A stretch of DNA of 64,000 nucleotides, taken from the NCBI RefSeq assembly GCF_000988205.1, contig NZ_LAYQ01000023.1, positions 62,001 through 126,000 on the forward strand. The letters are read 5' to 3'. The position numbers and the translations under genes were made by a program. Shown here one piece after another: positions 28,878 through 38,302 of this stretch (the stretch's first letter is position 1; the number at the start of each line of letters is the position of its first letter). Source of the DNA: Corynebacterium minutissimum (GTDB taxonomy: Bacteria; Actinomycetota; Actinomycetes; Mycobacteriales; Mycobacteriaceae). The notes under the pieces were generated by a model. That model was not told the DNA's origin. It was given only the letters and a program-made list of their open reading frames with translations, and searched no databases.

Positions 28878-30288
28878 GCGGAATAACTACGGCGCGCACT
28901 TCGCTACTCGTTGGGGCTTGACGGCAGGGGGGAGTGGGGAAGTGGCAAAAGTCAACCACTATCCCTTTACTTTCGAAGCGGGGGAGTGGTTGGCGTCGCG
29001 CGCCGAACGGCAAGGTATCCGTTATTGCGGGGCTTGCCAGGCCGTGAAATTTCACCGAGGGTCAAATGGCCCGCTAGAGCATCGTGCCCCAGTCCGCCAT
29101 GAAGGACGGATGTAGCAATCTGGGGCAATCACGAGAGCGGTCGGTGAGACAAGCCTCAAGGCGTGACGCCACACATGCGGTGACAGGCCGACTTGGAAAC
29201 GGACCTTGGGAGTGGGTGTTACCCAATAGTGATGAACAGCACAATCACACCTTGGTAACAAAGTCATTGCAGGTTAGGTGCTCCCGTCATGCCCTGTGGC
29301 CGCACGTGGCTGATGTGAAAGTTGAGGAAAGTGTGCGAGATGGCGTGTCGGTGACGTATGGTTCACGTATCGACTCACGGGTTGACTACTGCTCCATACG
29401 TTCATGGACCAAGCCTTGACTCTCAATTGATTTGTCGCACGGGTATGTGGGGAAGCACGCCACGAGCGAAGGGAACAGTTGGGGTTCACCGCCTGGTGGA
29501 TGAATGTCGTGTCGCTGGTGACGCGAGTAGCAGAACAGTTTGCTCGAGGCAGTCGGTACCAGTGTTCAACTTTTAAAAATCGAAACACCTACCTTCCGAG
29601 TGGAAGAGGCTTCACACACTTCATTGTGCGCGTCTTTGGAGCGGGCAAGAAGCGGCCGTATGCTCTTCCGGTTTCCGGTTGGGTGCCAGCCATGGAGGCG
29701 GGCACTTGTGCCATGTGGGCGCGAGTTGCTACTTTCACGAGCGCGGCGTCCAGCGAGGAGGAACCGTGAGAGACGTGGCCCTCAGCCAGAGGTGTGCCCC
29801 TTCGTCGTCGGATCGCGGCTAGTCCTAGGCGTACTCGCTATCGAGCGAGGGACGCCCTGCAACTGGAAGATTGGGGCGGCGGTCTGATGAGACGTTGGTG
29901 CATACACAGCGCCCGCGCAGTACCTTTAGTGTCTCCGTTGTTGGCAGGACACAGTGCCCTTTAGGGGCACGAACGCAGGAATACTCCTGCCTGCGCCAGG
30001 ACGTACATGCCTCGTTCGACCACTCTTGTTCGCGTATCCATCTCCGCTTCATCAGCCTCGAAGGCGTAACTCTAGGAAGCGCACGGCTTTCCTTAGGCAC
30101 GCATGCAACTTTTCAGCTTCGAAGTGGTGGGGGAGGCGACGCACCCCGCAGTACCTACTCGCTATTGGCGAAGAAACATCCTCAAGTCCCGGCGGCGTTT
30201 TCTGCTGCCGCATCCGCCTTCGCCCAGCCATGAGGAAATACTGTAGGGATGCCCAACTACATGGGTAGGTGTCTAGGAGATAACTCTC
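28878..30288. other. 1.4 kb stretch without a convincing gene
   Basis: All six frames contain open stretches below about 120 codons, with no recognisable domain, no consistent ribosome sites and Arg/Ser/His-rich products typical of non-coding GC-rich DNA. Visible structure includes a perfect palindrome GTGAAATTTCAC (29044-29055) and two tandem hairpins, GTGCCC/GGGCAC (29954-29970) and GCAGGA/TCCTGC (29975-29990). The short strings CGCAGTACCT and ACTCGCTAT each occur twice. A TACTGT box at 30239-30244 probably starts the hydrolase mRNA, so the stretch is not simply its leader. It could hold an RNA gene or a decayed gene. Confidence 0.5.
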
Positions 30289-32193
30289 GTGGCCACCACA
30301 TCATCCTTCGGCTTCCGGCGCTTCAAAGCAGCCTTCGCTGCTATTGCGACCACTGCAGCCTTATCTACTGCCTCCTCGCTCACTCCTGCAGTGGCGGCGG
30401 AACCTGAGCAGCTCAACATTGACTCCCTGCTATCCTCCGATAATCCGTCCATCGCTGACCTCGCCGGCGCTATCGCGCAGATCGAGGAACGTATCGCTCA
30501 AGCTGAAGCGGCCATCGGTATCCAACGCGAATCTGTGAACCGGGCGCTCGTCGATCTCAACGACGCTCGGACCAAGGCGGCCCAGGCACGCCAGGGGACC
30601 ACGACGGCGCGCGAGCAACTCGACGCCGCGCAGGCGGATGTCGCGGATGCGCAAGCAAAGTTGGACGAGGTCTCACGTTCGGCCTACCGCCGCGCCAATA
30701 CCTCCGACACCGTTGCGCATGCAGCAGGTAAGGATGCCCGCTCGGATATGCTTGAGCGTCAGTCCTATCTACGTTCACAATCCGATAAGCAACAGGCCGT
30801 GTTGCGTGACTTGGAAAAGCAGCGGACGGAAAAGGCCAATAAGGAATCTCAGCTGCGTAAGACCCAGCAGCTTGCTGAGGAGCGCGCAGACCGGGCCGCC
30901 GATGCCGAGACCGCGGCACGCGATCAGCTCACCGCCTCCGAAGCCTCCATCAAGGATTCGGCATCCGAGCGCGATGATCTTCTCTCACAACTCTCCGCTC
31001 TCCATAAGGCCCTCAATCAAGCTAAGGGGGTTGACGAAAATGAAGTGTCAACCCCTGAGGCTGGAACAGAGGTCAACGATGGAGAGTTGACTTCGGAGGT
31101 GCAGAGCGATACGCAGGACGCCACCGAGGCCACCGACGACGCCGATGAGCCCACGGTAGTCCCGTCCGAGCCCGCCAACACAACGACTGCCGCCGAGTCC
31201 ACGACCAACGCACCGGCTGGCCCTTCGGCCTCTGATGCCAAGACTCCTACGCTCCAAGCACAGCGCTCGACCCCTGCGGCCTCTGCGGAGGAGATGAAGG
31301 AACTGTCAAGCGCTGCAGACGCGGTTGCTTCGGATCCAAACGTGCAGGAGCTGTCTTCTACTCGCGCAACGGGCTCTGAGAAGAAGGAGACAGGGCAGCC
31401 CCGAGGCGGCAGCTCTTTTGATCCGGGTGACATCGATCCTGAGACTGTTGCCCTCGGCATCGGCGTAGTTGGAACCGTCGCCTCGATGGTGGCGGCGTCC
31501 CAGCCTAACCACAACAACAGCTTGACCCAGGACGAGATCGACGCGCTTGTGCAGGGCTCTTCGAAGCTGTTTGCTCTTCAGGGCGAAGGCGAGAGCACGG
31601 GGTCCACGGCAGCGGGATCCACCGAGACGTCGACGAGCGAATCGGCATCCACAACCACGGCCACTGAGGACGAGGATTCTCTTGCCTCCGATGTGTCCGG
31701 CGTCCTAGAAGAGCTTGATACCACCGACAGCGTGACCAAGGAGGCATCGGCAACGCTGGGCGACGCCTCCCGCGAAGCAAAGATCGAGACCGTGATTGAG
31801 CGCGCCACCTCCCAGGTCGGAGTTCCGTATGCGTGGGGCGGCGGTGACGCAAATGGCCCTACCAAGGGCATCCGTGATGGAGGCGTTGCAGACTCCCACG
31901 GTGACTACAACAAGGTTGGTTTCGACTGCTCGGGTCTGGTTCTGTATGCCTTCGCGGGTGTGGGTATCTCTTTGCCGCACTACACCGGTTACCAGTACCA
32001 GAAGGGAACGAAGATTTCTCCGAGCGAAATGGAGCGCGGCGACCTTATCTTCTATGGCCCGAACGGCAACCAGCACGTGGCGATCTACCTTGGTGATGGC
32101 ACCATGGTTGAAGCTCCCCAGTCTGGCCAAAACGTCAGTATCACCCCAGTACGCCAAGGCGGCATGGCCCCCTATGCCGTGCGCCTGATCTAA
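30289..32193 (+). CDS. Secreted NlpC/P60 peptidoglycan hydrolase (RipA-like)
   Basis: Cell-wall endopeptidase that cuts stem peptides during cell separation. From the GTG at 30289 (AGGAG 8 bases upstream) it has 634 residues: a signal peptide ending near AVAAEPE (about 36), a long coiled coil (about 60-250) that probably autoinhibits the enzyme, a Ser/Thr/Glu/Ala-rich linker (about 250-500) interrupted by a hydrophobic stretch [18 protein letters not shown], and a C-terminal NlpC/P60 domain. The catalytic cysteine is in [13 protein letters not shown] and the histidine in [11 protein letters not shown]. Upstream neighbours match the mycobacterial ripA locus. The linker is longer than usual. 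Confidence 0.9.
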   Translation: MATTSSFGFRRFKAAFAAIATTAALSTASSLTPAVAAEPEQLNIDSLLSSDNPSIADLAGAIAQIEERIAQAEAAIGIQRESVNRALVDLNDARTKAAQARQGTTTAREQLDAAQADVADAQAKLDEVSRSAYRRANTSDTVAHAAGKDARSDMLERQSYLRSQSDKQQAVLRDLEKQRTEKANKESQLRKTQQLAEERADRAADAETAARDQLTASEASIKDSASERDDLLSQLSALHKALNQAKGVDENEVSTPEAGTEVNDGELTSEVQSDTQDATEATDDADEPTVVPSEPANTTTAAESTTNAPAGPSASDAKTPTLQAQRSTPAASAEEMKELSSAADAVASDPNVQELSSTRATGSEKKETGQPRGGSSFDPGDIDPETVALGIGVVGTVASMVAASQPNHNNSLTQDEIDALVQGSSKLFALQGEGESTGSTAAGSTETSTSESASTTTATEDEDSLASDVSGVLEELDTTDSVTKEASATLGDASREAKIETVIERATSQVGVPYAWGGGDANGPTKGIRDGGVADSHGDYNKVGFDCSGLVLYAFAGVGISLPHYTGYQYQKGTKISPSEMERGDLIFYGPNGNQHVAIYLGDGTMVEAPQSGQNVSITPVRQGGMAPYAVRLI

Positions 32194-32219
32194 CAAGGCG
32201 CGTTGCTAGACTGGGCTGT

Positions 32220-33338
32220 ATGACTGACACACTGCGTACTGCCCAGGGCAACGCCCACAGCACCGATTCGGTGCCCTCCTCATTTGACGCCCTCCTCGTT
32301 CTTTCTTTCGGTGGCCCGGAAGGAAACGAGGAGGTTGTTCCATTTTTGGAGAATGTAACCCGAGGCCGTGGCATTCCCCGTGAGCGCCTCGAAGAGGTAG
32401 GGGAGCACTACTTTCATTTCGGCGGCGTGAGCCCGCTCAATGCACTGAATCGAGAGATCATCGACAATATCTCGGCAGAGCTTTCGGATCGCGGACATAA
32501 TCTGCCGGTCTATTTTGGCAACCGTAACTGGCATCCCTTTGGGACAGAGGCCGTTGACCAGATGGCAGCGGACGGAGTGCGCAGCGTCGCCGTGTTTGCC
32601 ACCTCGGCCTGGGGCGGCTACAGCGCCTGCCGGCAATACAACGAAGACATCGTTGCCCTGCGTCAGCACGTTGAGGATAAGAACCTTCCAGACATAACCT
32701 TCACCAAGCTGCGCCAGTTCTTCGATCACCCGAAGTTTGTAGAGGAAATGGCTGCCGCTGTCCGGGAGGCCTACACGCAGGTTCCGGACGACAAGCTGGC
32801 TAGCACTCGCATGCTCTTCACCGCGCACTCAGTGCCCACGGCACACGATGCGGTTGGAGGTGACGAAGGGGATAAACATATTTACTCCCGCCAGGTGGCG
32901 GAGGCCTCTCGCCTCGTCGCCGAGGCCGCCGGCGTTAAGGACTATGACCTCGTGTGGCAATCGCGCTCTGGTAACCCGGCCACACCGTGGCTGGAACCAG
33001 ACATCGTAGACCACACCACACGGATCCACGAAGAGGAAGGCGTCGACGGCGTCGTCGTCTGTCCCATCGGATTCATCTCTGATCACATGGAGGTGATCTG
33101 GGATCTCGATTCCGAGCTCAAGCAGGCCGCCGATGCGATGGGCGTCAGTGTCTACCGCACCCGCACCGCCGGGCCGTCTGAGCGCTTTGCATCGCTGATC
33201 GTGGATCTGATCGAGGAACTAGAGCAGGGCAGTGTGCCCGCGTCCCTCGGCGAGGTCACAGTGCAGGGGTGCACGGTCAACGGCGAGCCCTGCGCCGATG
33301 GTTGCTGCGATATTTGGTCGCTGCGCAAGCCTCACTAG
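32220..33338 (+). CDS. hemH: Ferrochelatase (coproporphyrin ferrochelatase type) with Fe-S cysteines
   Basis: Inserts iron into a porphyrin. In Actinobacteria the enzyme works on coproporphyrin III (CpfC route). It has 372 residues. Conserved parts include [32 protein letters not shown] and [12 protein letters not shown]. One internal cysteine ([11 protein letters not shown]) and a C-terminal cluster [16 protein letters not shown] supply the ligands of the [2Fe-2S] cluster known in mycobacterial ferrochelatase. TAGACT lies 7 bases before the ATG, so it is probably leaderless. With ctaA/ctaB in the same window it serves the heme route to cytochromes. Confidence 0.95.
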   Translation: MTDTLRTAQGNAHSTDSVPSSFDALLVLSFGGPEGNEEVVPFLENVTRGRGIPRERLEEVGEHYFHFGGVSPLNALNREIIDNISAELSDRGHNLPVYFGNRNWHPFGTEAVDQMAADGVRSVAVFATSAWGGYSACRQYNEDIVALRQHVEDKNLPDITFTKLRQFFDHPKFVEEMAAAVREAYTQVPDDKLASTRMLFTAHSVPTAHDAVGGDEGDKHIYSRQVAEASRLVAEAAGVKDYDLVWQSRSGNPATPWLEPDIVDHTTRIHEEEGVDGVVVCPIGFISDHMEVIWDLDSELKQAADAMGVSVYRTRTAGPSERFASLIVDLIEELEQGSVPASLGEVTVQGCTVNGEPCADGCCDIWSLRKPH

Positions 33339-34102
33339 CGTGCGAATTCGCTTAACGCGTAGGCCACTCCCGCCATGCGCGCTTGGCGGATGTGGCGCCA
33401 CAGGCGCAGAAGCTGCGGATCGAGGCTGTGGTCTTGGACTCGATCAGTCACCGTCTCGATAATGGCAGCAACCCGGTCAGCCCGAGCAAAGAGCTTTGCC
33501 GCACGCCCCGGCACCGCTGAGGGCAAGCCCGGGGTGTCGTAGAAGTCGCTCAGCGTACCTACGGTCAGCCGCGGGTTGGGGAGAGCACCGCTGCGATACC
33601 CCGTTGCTTCGATGAGAGAGGCCGATTCATTCGTTGCAGTGCTCAGCAGCGCATCCGCTTCTCCTGGGCTCAGCCACGCGGGCGAGGGCAACGGGTCCGT
33701 TTCCTCAATCACCGTCCACCGCGTCACACCTGCGATGTAGGTGGGGATAAGCACTAAATTCCTATCAGGATCGTTGGTGCGCACAACGATGGCGCCGGCC
33801 GGGTTTTCGACCGCAGCTTGAGCGGACTCGGATCCCGCCGGAAGAGCCGGCGCTTCGCCGGGCCCAGAAAGGACCAGCCGCAGCAATGGCTCGCGTTCAC
33901 CGCGCTCGATGATCGCGTCCGACTCGCGCCTTAGAAGTGACATAACATCAACGAAAGGCTTACCGTCAGCGGCTACTTGCTCGCCGCCAAGCTCAGTGAG
34001 AGCGTCGAGGAAGTCATCGGTAGATTCCTGGCCCCACAACCACGCTCCAAGCCACACGGCAACGTTTTGTAGAGGGGACCAAACTTCGGCGCGCATATCC
34101 AT
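33335..34102 (-). CDS. Hypothetical protein, 255 aa
   Basis: Soluble protein without signal peptide or clear membrane segment. The N-terminus ([35 protein letters not shown]) is helical, the middle has beta-prone [21 protein letters not shown], and the C-terminus is helical again ([25 protein letters not shown]). I do not recognise the family, though a gene of this kind stands next to hemH in related genomes. TACACT lies 8 bases before the ATG at 34102 on the minus strand, which fixes this start over one 28 codons upstream that would run through the divergent promoter. Its stop overlaps the hemH stop by 4 bases. Confidence 0.75.
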   Translation of the reverse strand: MDMRAEVWSPLQNVAVWLGAWLWGQESTDDFLDALTELGGEQVAADGKPFVDVMSLLRRESDAIIERGEREPLLRLVLSGPGEAPALPAGSESAQAAVENPAGAIVVRTNDPDRNLVLIPTYIAGVTRWTVIEETDPLPSPAWLSPGEADALLSTATNESASLIEATGYRSGALPNPRLTVGTLSDFYDTPGLPSAVPGRAAKLFARADRVAAIIETVTDRVQDHSLDPQLLRLWRHIRQARMAGVAYALSEFAR

Positions 34103-34135
34103 GGCTGGACAGTGTAGACGATAGGGTAGACCGCT

Positions 34136-34984
34136 ATGAGCTTGAATTCCCGGGACCCCTATGGCGGCGATATTTTTGCCGGACATGCACGCAACAAGAA
34201 GACGGAGTACCCCGAGGTACCCGCAGAACCAGGCATGGTGGTCGAGGTTCGCGGTGATGATTTTGTGGGAGCGGTCTTAGGCGTTGACAAGACCGTGTGG
34301 GGCCCAGTAGTGCGGCTCGAGGATCGGCACGGAAACGCACGTGTCTTCAAACTCGTCAAAGGTGGATTTTTATTGGAGGGACAGCCGGTTACGCTGACCC
34401 GCTACGTCGAAAAGCAAGCACCCCGCAAGTCCAATTCAGGATCACGCCGCGTGGAAAATGTGGAAGCGAAGGTAGCCGCGCCATCACGCATTTGGGTCGA
34501 GGGCATCCACGATGCCGCCATCGTGGAAAAGGTGTGGGGCCACGACCTGCGCGTGGAAGGTGTGGTCGTCGAATACCTCGAAGGTCTGGACAACCTCGAG
34601 GAACGTCTCGCCGAATTTCAGCCGGGCCCTGCACGCCGCGTAGGGGTTTTGGCGGATCACCTTGTCGAAGGATCGAAGGAGACGCGGTTGACGCAGACGG
34701 TCGGCGAGCACGTGCTCGTTACCGGGCATCCCTTCATTGATATCTGGGCAGCAGTCAAACCTGAGCGCCTCGGGCTGCGAGCCTGGCCGGACGTGCCCTT
34801 TGGAGAGGACTGGAAGACTGGCATCTGCCGCCGTGTTGGATGGTCTGACCCTAAGGAAGGCTGGAGCCGCGTCTACAACGCCGTGACGTCATTCCGGGAT
34901 CTGGATTCCACGCTGATCGGTGCGGTAGAGCGGCTCGTGGACTTCGTCACCACACCGGAGCTGAGCAAAGAGGATTTACTCTAA
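34136..34984 (+). CDS. DUF3097 family protein
   Basis: Conserved actinobacterial protein of 282 residues, soluble. It opens with SLNSRDPYGGDIFAGHARNKKTEYPEV and has a small beta domain (VVEVRGDDFVGAVLGVDKTVWGPVVRLEDRHGNARVFKL). The second half is a conserved domain with RIWVEGIHDAAIVEKVWGHDLRVEGVVVEYLEGLDNL, which looks like a Toprim-type nucleic-acid fold (VEGIHDA, then VLADHL). That reading is inference. TAGGGT stands 8 bases before the ATG, so it is probably leaderless, and only 33 bases separate it from the divergent gene at 34102. Confidence 0.82.
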   Translation: MSLNSRDPYGGDIFAGHARNKKTEYPEVPAEPGMVVEVRGDDFVGAVLGVDKTVWGPVVRLEDRHGNARVFKLVKGGFLLEGQPVTLTRYVEKQAPRKSNSGSRRVENVEAKVAAPSRIWVEGIHDAAIVEKVWGHDLRVEGVVVEYLEGLDNLEERLAEFQPGPARRVGVLADHLVEGSKETRLTQTVGEHVLVTGHPFIDIWAAVKPERLGLRAWPDVPFGEDWKTGICRRVGWSDPKEGWSRVYNAVTSFRDLDSTLIGAVERLVDFVTTPELSKEDLL

Positions 34985-35553
34985 TCCGCATTTGCTCGGT
35001 CGATGAGGTTGACCGCCAGCTGGCAGCCGGCGGTCTCTGCCGCCCAGCCCGCAGCTTGCAGGCGTTGGGACATCGCCTGTTTGGATATGCCCAGTTCTTC
35101 AGCGGCCTCATTTTGGTTCAGCCCGCCGCGTACCAGCGAGGTGGCCTCGCGGCCCTCCATCGTGCGCTTGTTCAAGACAAAGCCTAAAAGGGCGAAGGCC
35201 GCCGCAATATCCTGCGCTTGCTGTGCCCGCCCGCGACGATCCACCTTGGCGTAGACGTGCCCCGCACGAGCGGAGCCTTTGACCGCGGCGGTAGCCACCG
35301 CCCGAGTTTCGGCGTCACCGGCCCCTTGGCCGGGGATAACTCCGATGCCGATGGCCCAATCACCGTCCGCGAGCAGCGCCATCACAACATCGCAGACTGC
35401 GGAAGAAGAATAGGCCACGGCGCAGATATCCTCGACACCGAGAACCTCGAATTCACCAATGCCTTCCAGGGTGGACAAGGCAGCGGCGGAGCGTTGAACC
35501 AAATCAGCTCGGCGTACCGAGCGGCCGCGGTAACGGGCGTGGACTGCTAGCAC
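34981..35553 (-). CDS. Probable DNA-binding protein with C-terminal HTH
   Basis: 190 residues from the GTG at 35553, which has GGAAGGAG 9 bases upstream; a longer frame to 35649 has no such signal and would overlap the VTT gene. The N-terminal two thirds form an alpha/beta domain (FEVLGVEDICAVAYSSSAVCDVVMALLADGDWAIGIG) that resembles SatD-like or adenylate-domain proteins only vaguely. The C-terminus holds a clear helix-turn-helix, ATSLVRGGLNQNEAAEELGISKQAMSQRL. It is probably a regulator, target unknown. The stop overlaps the DUF3097 stop by 4 bases. Confidence 0.75.
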   Translation of the reverse strand: MLAVHARYRGRSVRRADLVQRSAAALSTLEGIGEFEVLGVEDICAVAYSSSAVCDVVMALLADGDWAIGIGVIPGQGAGDAETRAVATAAVKGSARAGHVYAKVDRRGRAQQAQDIAAAFALLGFVLNKRTMEGREATSLVRGGLNQNEAAEELGISKQAMSQRLQAAGWAAETAGCQLAVNLIDRANAD

Positions 35554-35590
35554 AGTGCGGGACTCCTTCCAGAGAGAAACAAGGCCCAGT

Positions 35591-36331
35591 CTACCCCTTG
35601 CGCTTGACCGAGCCGCGCGTTCCGGGGGCAAGAGGCAAACGCGTGTCAAGAATGAGCCCCGCGGCCCCGAGCGCGGCCGCTAACAGGAAGGCGACAATGG
35701 TGTAGGGGCTCGTGGAGCCGGTGAGCGCATCCCCGAAGAAGACGCCGATGGCGGTCGTGGGGATAGAGCCGATGAGCGTGGCTACGGAGAAGTGCATGAC
35801 CGAAATGGGAGTCAGCGCGGCGACATAGTTGAGTAAGGAAAAAGGAACTCCCGCCACCATCCGCAGTGACGCTACAGCCAGCCAGCCGCGCCGGTCGAGT
35901 CGAGCGTTGATTGCGTACACCGCTGGGTGCGTGAGGTGCGGACGAATCCACTCACCGAGCAAGCTGCGCACAATGAGCAAGGAAACGGTAGCGGAGATGG
36001 TCAGCGCCACGAGAGAGATGGCCAACCCCAGCCACGGACCGAAAAGCAGGCCAGCGGCGAGCGTCCATACAGTTCGCGGGATGGGAAACTGCGTAAAGAA
36101 AACATAGGCCCCTGTAAAGGCCACAACGAACCAAGGCCCAAGGTGCTCCGACCACGAGCGCAGCACGGCGAGCGAGGGGACGTCGACAAGCACGGCACCT
36201 ACAATCAACGCCGCGCCGGCAACGATTACTGCTGCCCACCGCTTCCAGCTCCAGCGACGAAAGCTCTGCCATGCCGATCGTCCCAGTGACACGAAGAAGT
36301 CACCGACGCTGCGCACCCAACCAGTTTTCAT
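35591..36331 (-). CDS. TVP38/TMEM64 (VTT domain) membrane protein
   Basis: Inner-membrane protein of 246 residues with the VTT/SNARE-associated domain found in the DedA superfamily. The conserved half-helix motif appears in FFTQFPIPRTVWTLAAGLLFGPWLGLAISLVALTISATVSLL, and the later GWLAVASLRMVAGVPFSLLNYVAALTPI matches the re-entrant region. Family members are thought to move lipids or lipid carriers across the membrane. A cationic tail with RGSVKRKG ends the protein. A related DedA gene is encoded nearby at 36577-37269. Confidence 0.87.
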   Translation of the reverse strand: MKTGWVRSVGDFFVSLGRSAWQSFRRWSWKRWAAVIVAGAALIVGAVLVDVPSLAVLRSWSEHLGPWFVVAFTGAYVFFTQFPIPRTVWTLAAGLLFGPWLGLAISLVALTISATVSLLIVRSLLGEWIRPHLTHPAVYAINARLDRRGWLAVASLRMVAGVPFSLLNYVAALTPISVMHFSVATLIGSIPTTAIGVFFGDALTGSTSPYTIVAFLLAAALGAAGLILDTRLPLAPGTRGSVKRKG

Positions 36332-36530
36332 AGGGCTTCAAGCCTAGCGCTACAAGGCTGCTGATCCCTCATTCAGGCTGCATGAAGAATACTCGCGCCC
36401 AGCTCTAGCGGGGAGGAAATAAAAGCAGATATCAACGCCGTCTAGGGAGGGGCTGGCAGTTTCGCCCCAACTTGCTGGCAAGCCCCAATCCAGTGCATAC
36501 GATATGGACTTCGCGGAGGATACTGAAGAG

Positions 36531-36559
36531 CGGTGCGCATCCGCACTGCTTTCTTTTCG
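36531..36559 (+). terminator. Terminator-like hairpin in the dedA leader
   Basis: CGGTGCG (36531-36537) pairs with CGCACTG (36542-36548, one G-U) around CATC and is followed by CTTTCTTTTCG. It lies 18 bases before the chosen dedA start. Upstream, GGGGCT (about 36452) can pair with AGCCCC (about 36480). It may be an attenuator, or it may end an unseen short transcript. Confidence 0.4.
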
Positions 36560-36576
36560 TGTCTGTCCTGACACCG

Positions 36577-37269
36577 ATGATCTTTTTGGAGTGGATCTTG
36601 GACTTTCTTCATAACCTCACGTCCTATATGGACGCGGCCACCTTACTCGAAGCGTTCGGGCCGTGGGTGATTGGCGGAATTGCGCTCGTTGTATTCATCG
36701 AATCAGGCGTGCTCTTTCCGTTTCTTCCGGGAGACTCCCTTTTGGTGACCGCCGCGATTCTGCGCCACGATCTTCATGTCTCACTGTGGCTGCTTATCAC
36801 CGTGGGTATCGTGGCTGCTATTGCAGGTGATCAAGTGGGCTATTGGATTGGCCACCGCTTCGGGCGCGGCTTGTTTCAGCAGGATGCACGGCTCCTCAAG
36901 TTGGAGTACCTTAACACCGCGGAGAATTTTTTCCGCAAGCACGGCCCTCTTGCTTTGGTGCTGGGACGGTTCGTTCCGATCGTACGTACCTTCATCCCGG
37001 TGGCTGCCGGGACGGCCGGGATGCGCTATAAGAAGTTCATTGGCTGGAATGTCAGCGGGGCAGTGGCTTGGGTGCTTTCTATGAACCTCGTCGGCGTCTT
37101 TCTGGGCAATATTCCGGGCATCGCCAACTCGATTGAGAAGATCATGCTGCTCATTATTGCGCTGTCAGTAGCTCCCATTGCGATCAAGGCAGTACACAGC
37201 TACGTCACGTCGAAGAAGAAAGCCACGGTGGTCGAAGAGCGGGAACCCACTATTACTACAGCGGGATAG
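36577..37269 (+). CDS. DedA family membrane protein
   Basis: Inner-membrane protein of about 230 residues, DedA family, whose members are tied to recycling of undecaprenyl phosphate and to proton-dependent lipid flipping. The hallmark segments are present: FIESGVLFPFLPGDSLLVTAA, GDQVGYWIGHRFGRGLF, and LGRFVPIVRTFIPVAAGTAGM with the key Arg residues. The start is uncertain: ATG 36577 gives the usual family N-terminus (MIFLEWILDFLHNL), but a GTG six codons earlier and an ATG at 36472 are in frame; the last would run through the hairpin at 36531-36559. Confidence 0.9.
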   Translation: MIFLEWILDFLHNLTSYMDAATLLEAFGPWVIGGIALVVFIESGVLFPFLPGDSLLVTAAILRHDLHVSLWLLITVGIVAAIAGDQVGYWIGHRFGRGLFQQDARLLKLEYLNTAENFFRKHGPLALVLGRFVPIVRTFIPVAAGTAGMRYKKFIGWNVSGAVAWVLSMNLVGVFLGNIPGIANSIEKIMLLIIALSVAPIAIKAVHSYVTSKKKATVVEEREPTITTAG

Positions 37270-37332
37270 GGGATTGTGCGGGGCCTCCGAGTCGGGGCGC
37301 CCGCGGCCGCCGGCCGGACCAACGAAAGCAGG

Positions 37333-37380
37333 AACCCCGTGTCTCACATCATCTTTTCCGATGGTGCGAGACACGGGGTT
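37333..37380. terminator. Strong hairpin between dedA and tRNA-Leu
   Basis: AACCCCGTGTCTC (37333-37345) pairs perfectly with GAGACACGGGGTT (37368-37380), extended inside by CATCAT/ATGGTG around CTTTTCCG. It lies between the convergent dedA and tRNA genes and probably ends both transcripts, although neither side has a long U-tract. Confidence 0.75.
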
Positions 37381-37387
37381 TCGGTTG

Positions 37388-37473
37388 TGCCCGAGGGGGG
37401 ACTTGAACCCCCACGTCCGTTAATAGGACACTAGCACCTCAAGCTAGCGCGTCTGCCATTCCGCCACCCGGGC
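37388..37473 (-). tRNA. tRNA-Leu (anticodon GAG)
   Basis: On the minus strand the 86-base sequence opens with GCCCGGG and closes with CTCGGGC plus discriminator A, forming a 7-bp acceptor stem. The D arm has GGCGGAATGGCAGACGC, the anticodon stem CTAGC/GCTAG holds the loop TTGAGGT (anticodon GAG, reading CUC), a long class II variable arm TGTCC-TATTAA-CGGACG follows, and the T arm is GGGGGTTCAAGTCCCCC. The long variable arm and A73 fit leucine. CCA is not fully encoded. Confidence 0.96.
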
Positions 37474-37715
37474 TAGGGTGTTTGTTCAGCCTCTCGGCTG
37501 GGCACTCGAATACTGTATCCCGAACCGGTGCCACTTCACAAATCAGCACTACACGCCATGTTTTCACGCTACTTTTAAGGGTTGAAAACACACCGGTGAA
37601 AGTACGTTGTTCGTTAGCGCTTGCGCGTGCCGGACGGTGCACCCGCAAGCCCTGTATATGGCGTCTGCACCCTAAATCGGCGCGCTGAATATAGCTTTCC
37701 GGTACAAAGGGATCT

Positions 37716-38279
37716 ATGACTAGCAACACTTCAGATACCACCGTGAACTACGCCACTGACTCTCGTTTCCCGGGCCCGGACCCTTACGCACCGTTGGGAG
37801 ATGTCCCCAGCTTCACCGTGACGTCCTCTGACATCGAGGAAGGCTCAGAGATCGCGGAGCGTTTCCGCGCGCCTGAGAATGTGTCCCCGCAGCTGTCGTG
37901 GTCCGACGTACCGGAGGGAACTAAGTCCTTCGCCGTCACCTGCTTTGATCCTGACGCACCAACGGGCTCAGGTTTCTGGCACTGGGCGGCTTTCAACATT
38001 CCTGCCGATGTCCGCGAGCTACCTACTGGTGCCGGCTCTGCTGAAGACCTCGGCCACGACGGTGTCATCAGCCTGCGAGGCGATAGCGGCCAACGCGTCT
38101 ACTACGGACCCCAGCCGCCAGCCGGGCATGCTCCGCACCGCTACTTGTTCGCCGTACACGCCGTTGACGTAGAAAAACTGGACATTGATCCGGACGCCAC
38201 TCCAACGGTCCTCGGTTTCAACCTCTTCTTCCACACGCTTGGCCGTGCGGTTACCTGGGGCTGGTACGAAGCCCACTAA
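37716..38279 (+). CDS. YbhB/YbcL family (PEBP-like) protein
   Basis: Phosphatidylethanolamine-binding-protein-like protein of 187 residues, cytoplasmic. The family's ligand pocket motifs are present: SPQLSWSDVPEGTKSFAVTCFDPDAPTGSGFWHWAAFNIP and GPQPPAGHAPHRYLFAVHAV. The first 40 residues are a polar tail with repeated Pro/Asp. Bacterial homologues resemble Raf kinase inhibitor but their role is unclear; small-molecule or phospholipid binding is a reasonable guess. AAAGGGAT is the ribosome site before ATG 37716. Confidence 0.9.
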   Translation: MTSNTSDTTVNYATDSRFPGPDPYAPLGDVPSFTVTSSDIEEGSEIAERFRAPENVSPQLSWSDVPEGTKSFAVTCFDPDAPTGSGFWHWAAFNIPADVRELPTGAGSAEDLGHDGVISLRGDSGQRVYYGPQPPAGHAPHRYLFAVHAVDVEKLDIDPDATPTVLGFNLFFHTLGRAVTWGWYEAH

Positions 38280-38302
38280 AAGGGCCAATTACACTCATCA
38301 CA

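Noticed and set aside
28878..30288. Short ORFs on both strands (for example 28918-29115 and 29479-29769)
   Set aside because: No domains, no good ribosome sites, and frames overlap in both directions without one clearly better; I describe the stretch as gene-free instead.
28878..30288. ydaO/c-di-AMP riboswitch, RNase P RNA or tmRNA
   Set aside because: The conserved strings of each (GGGGGAACC and CCGTCAGCTAACC; GAGGAAAGTCCGG; the TCGATTCC...CCA end) are absent on both strands.
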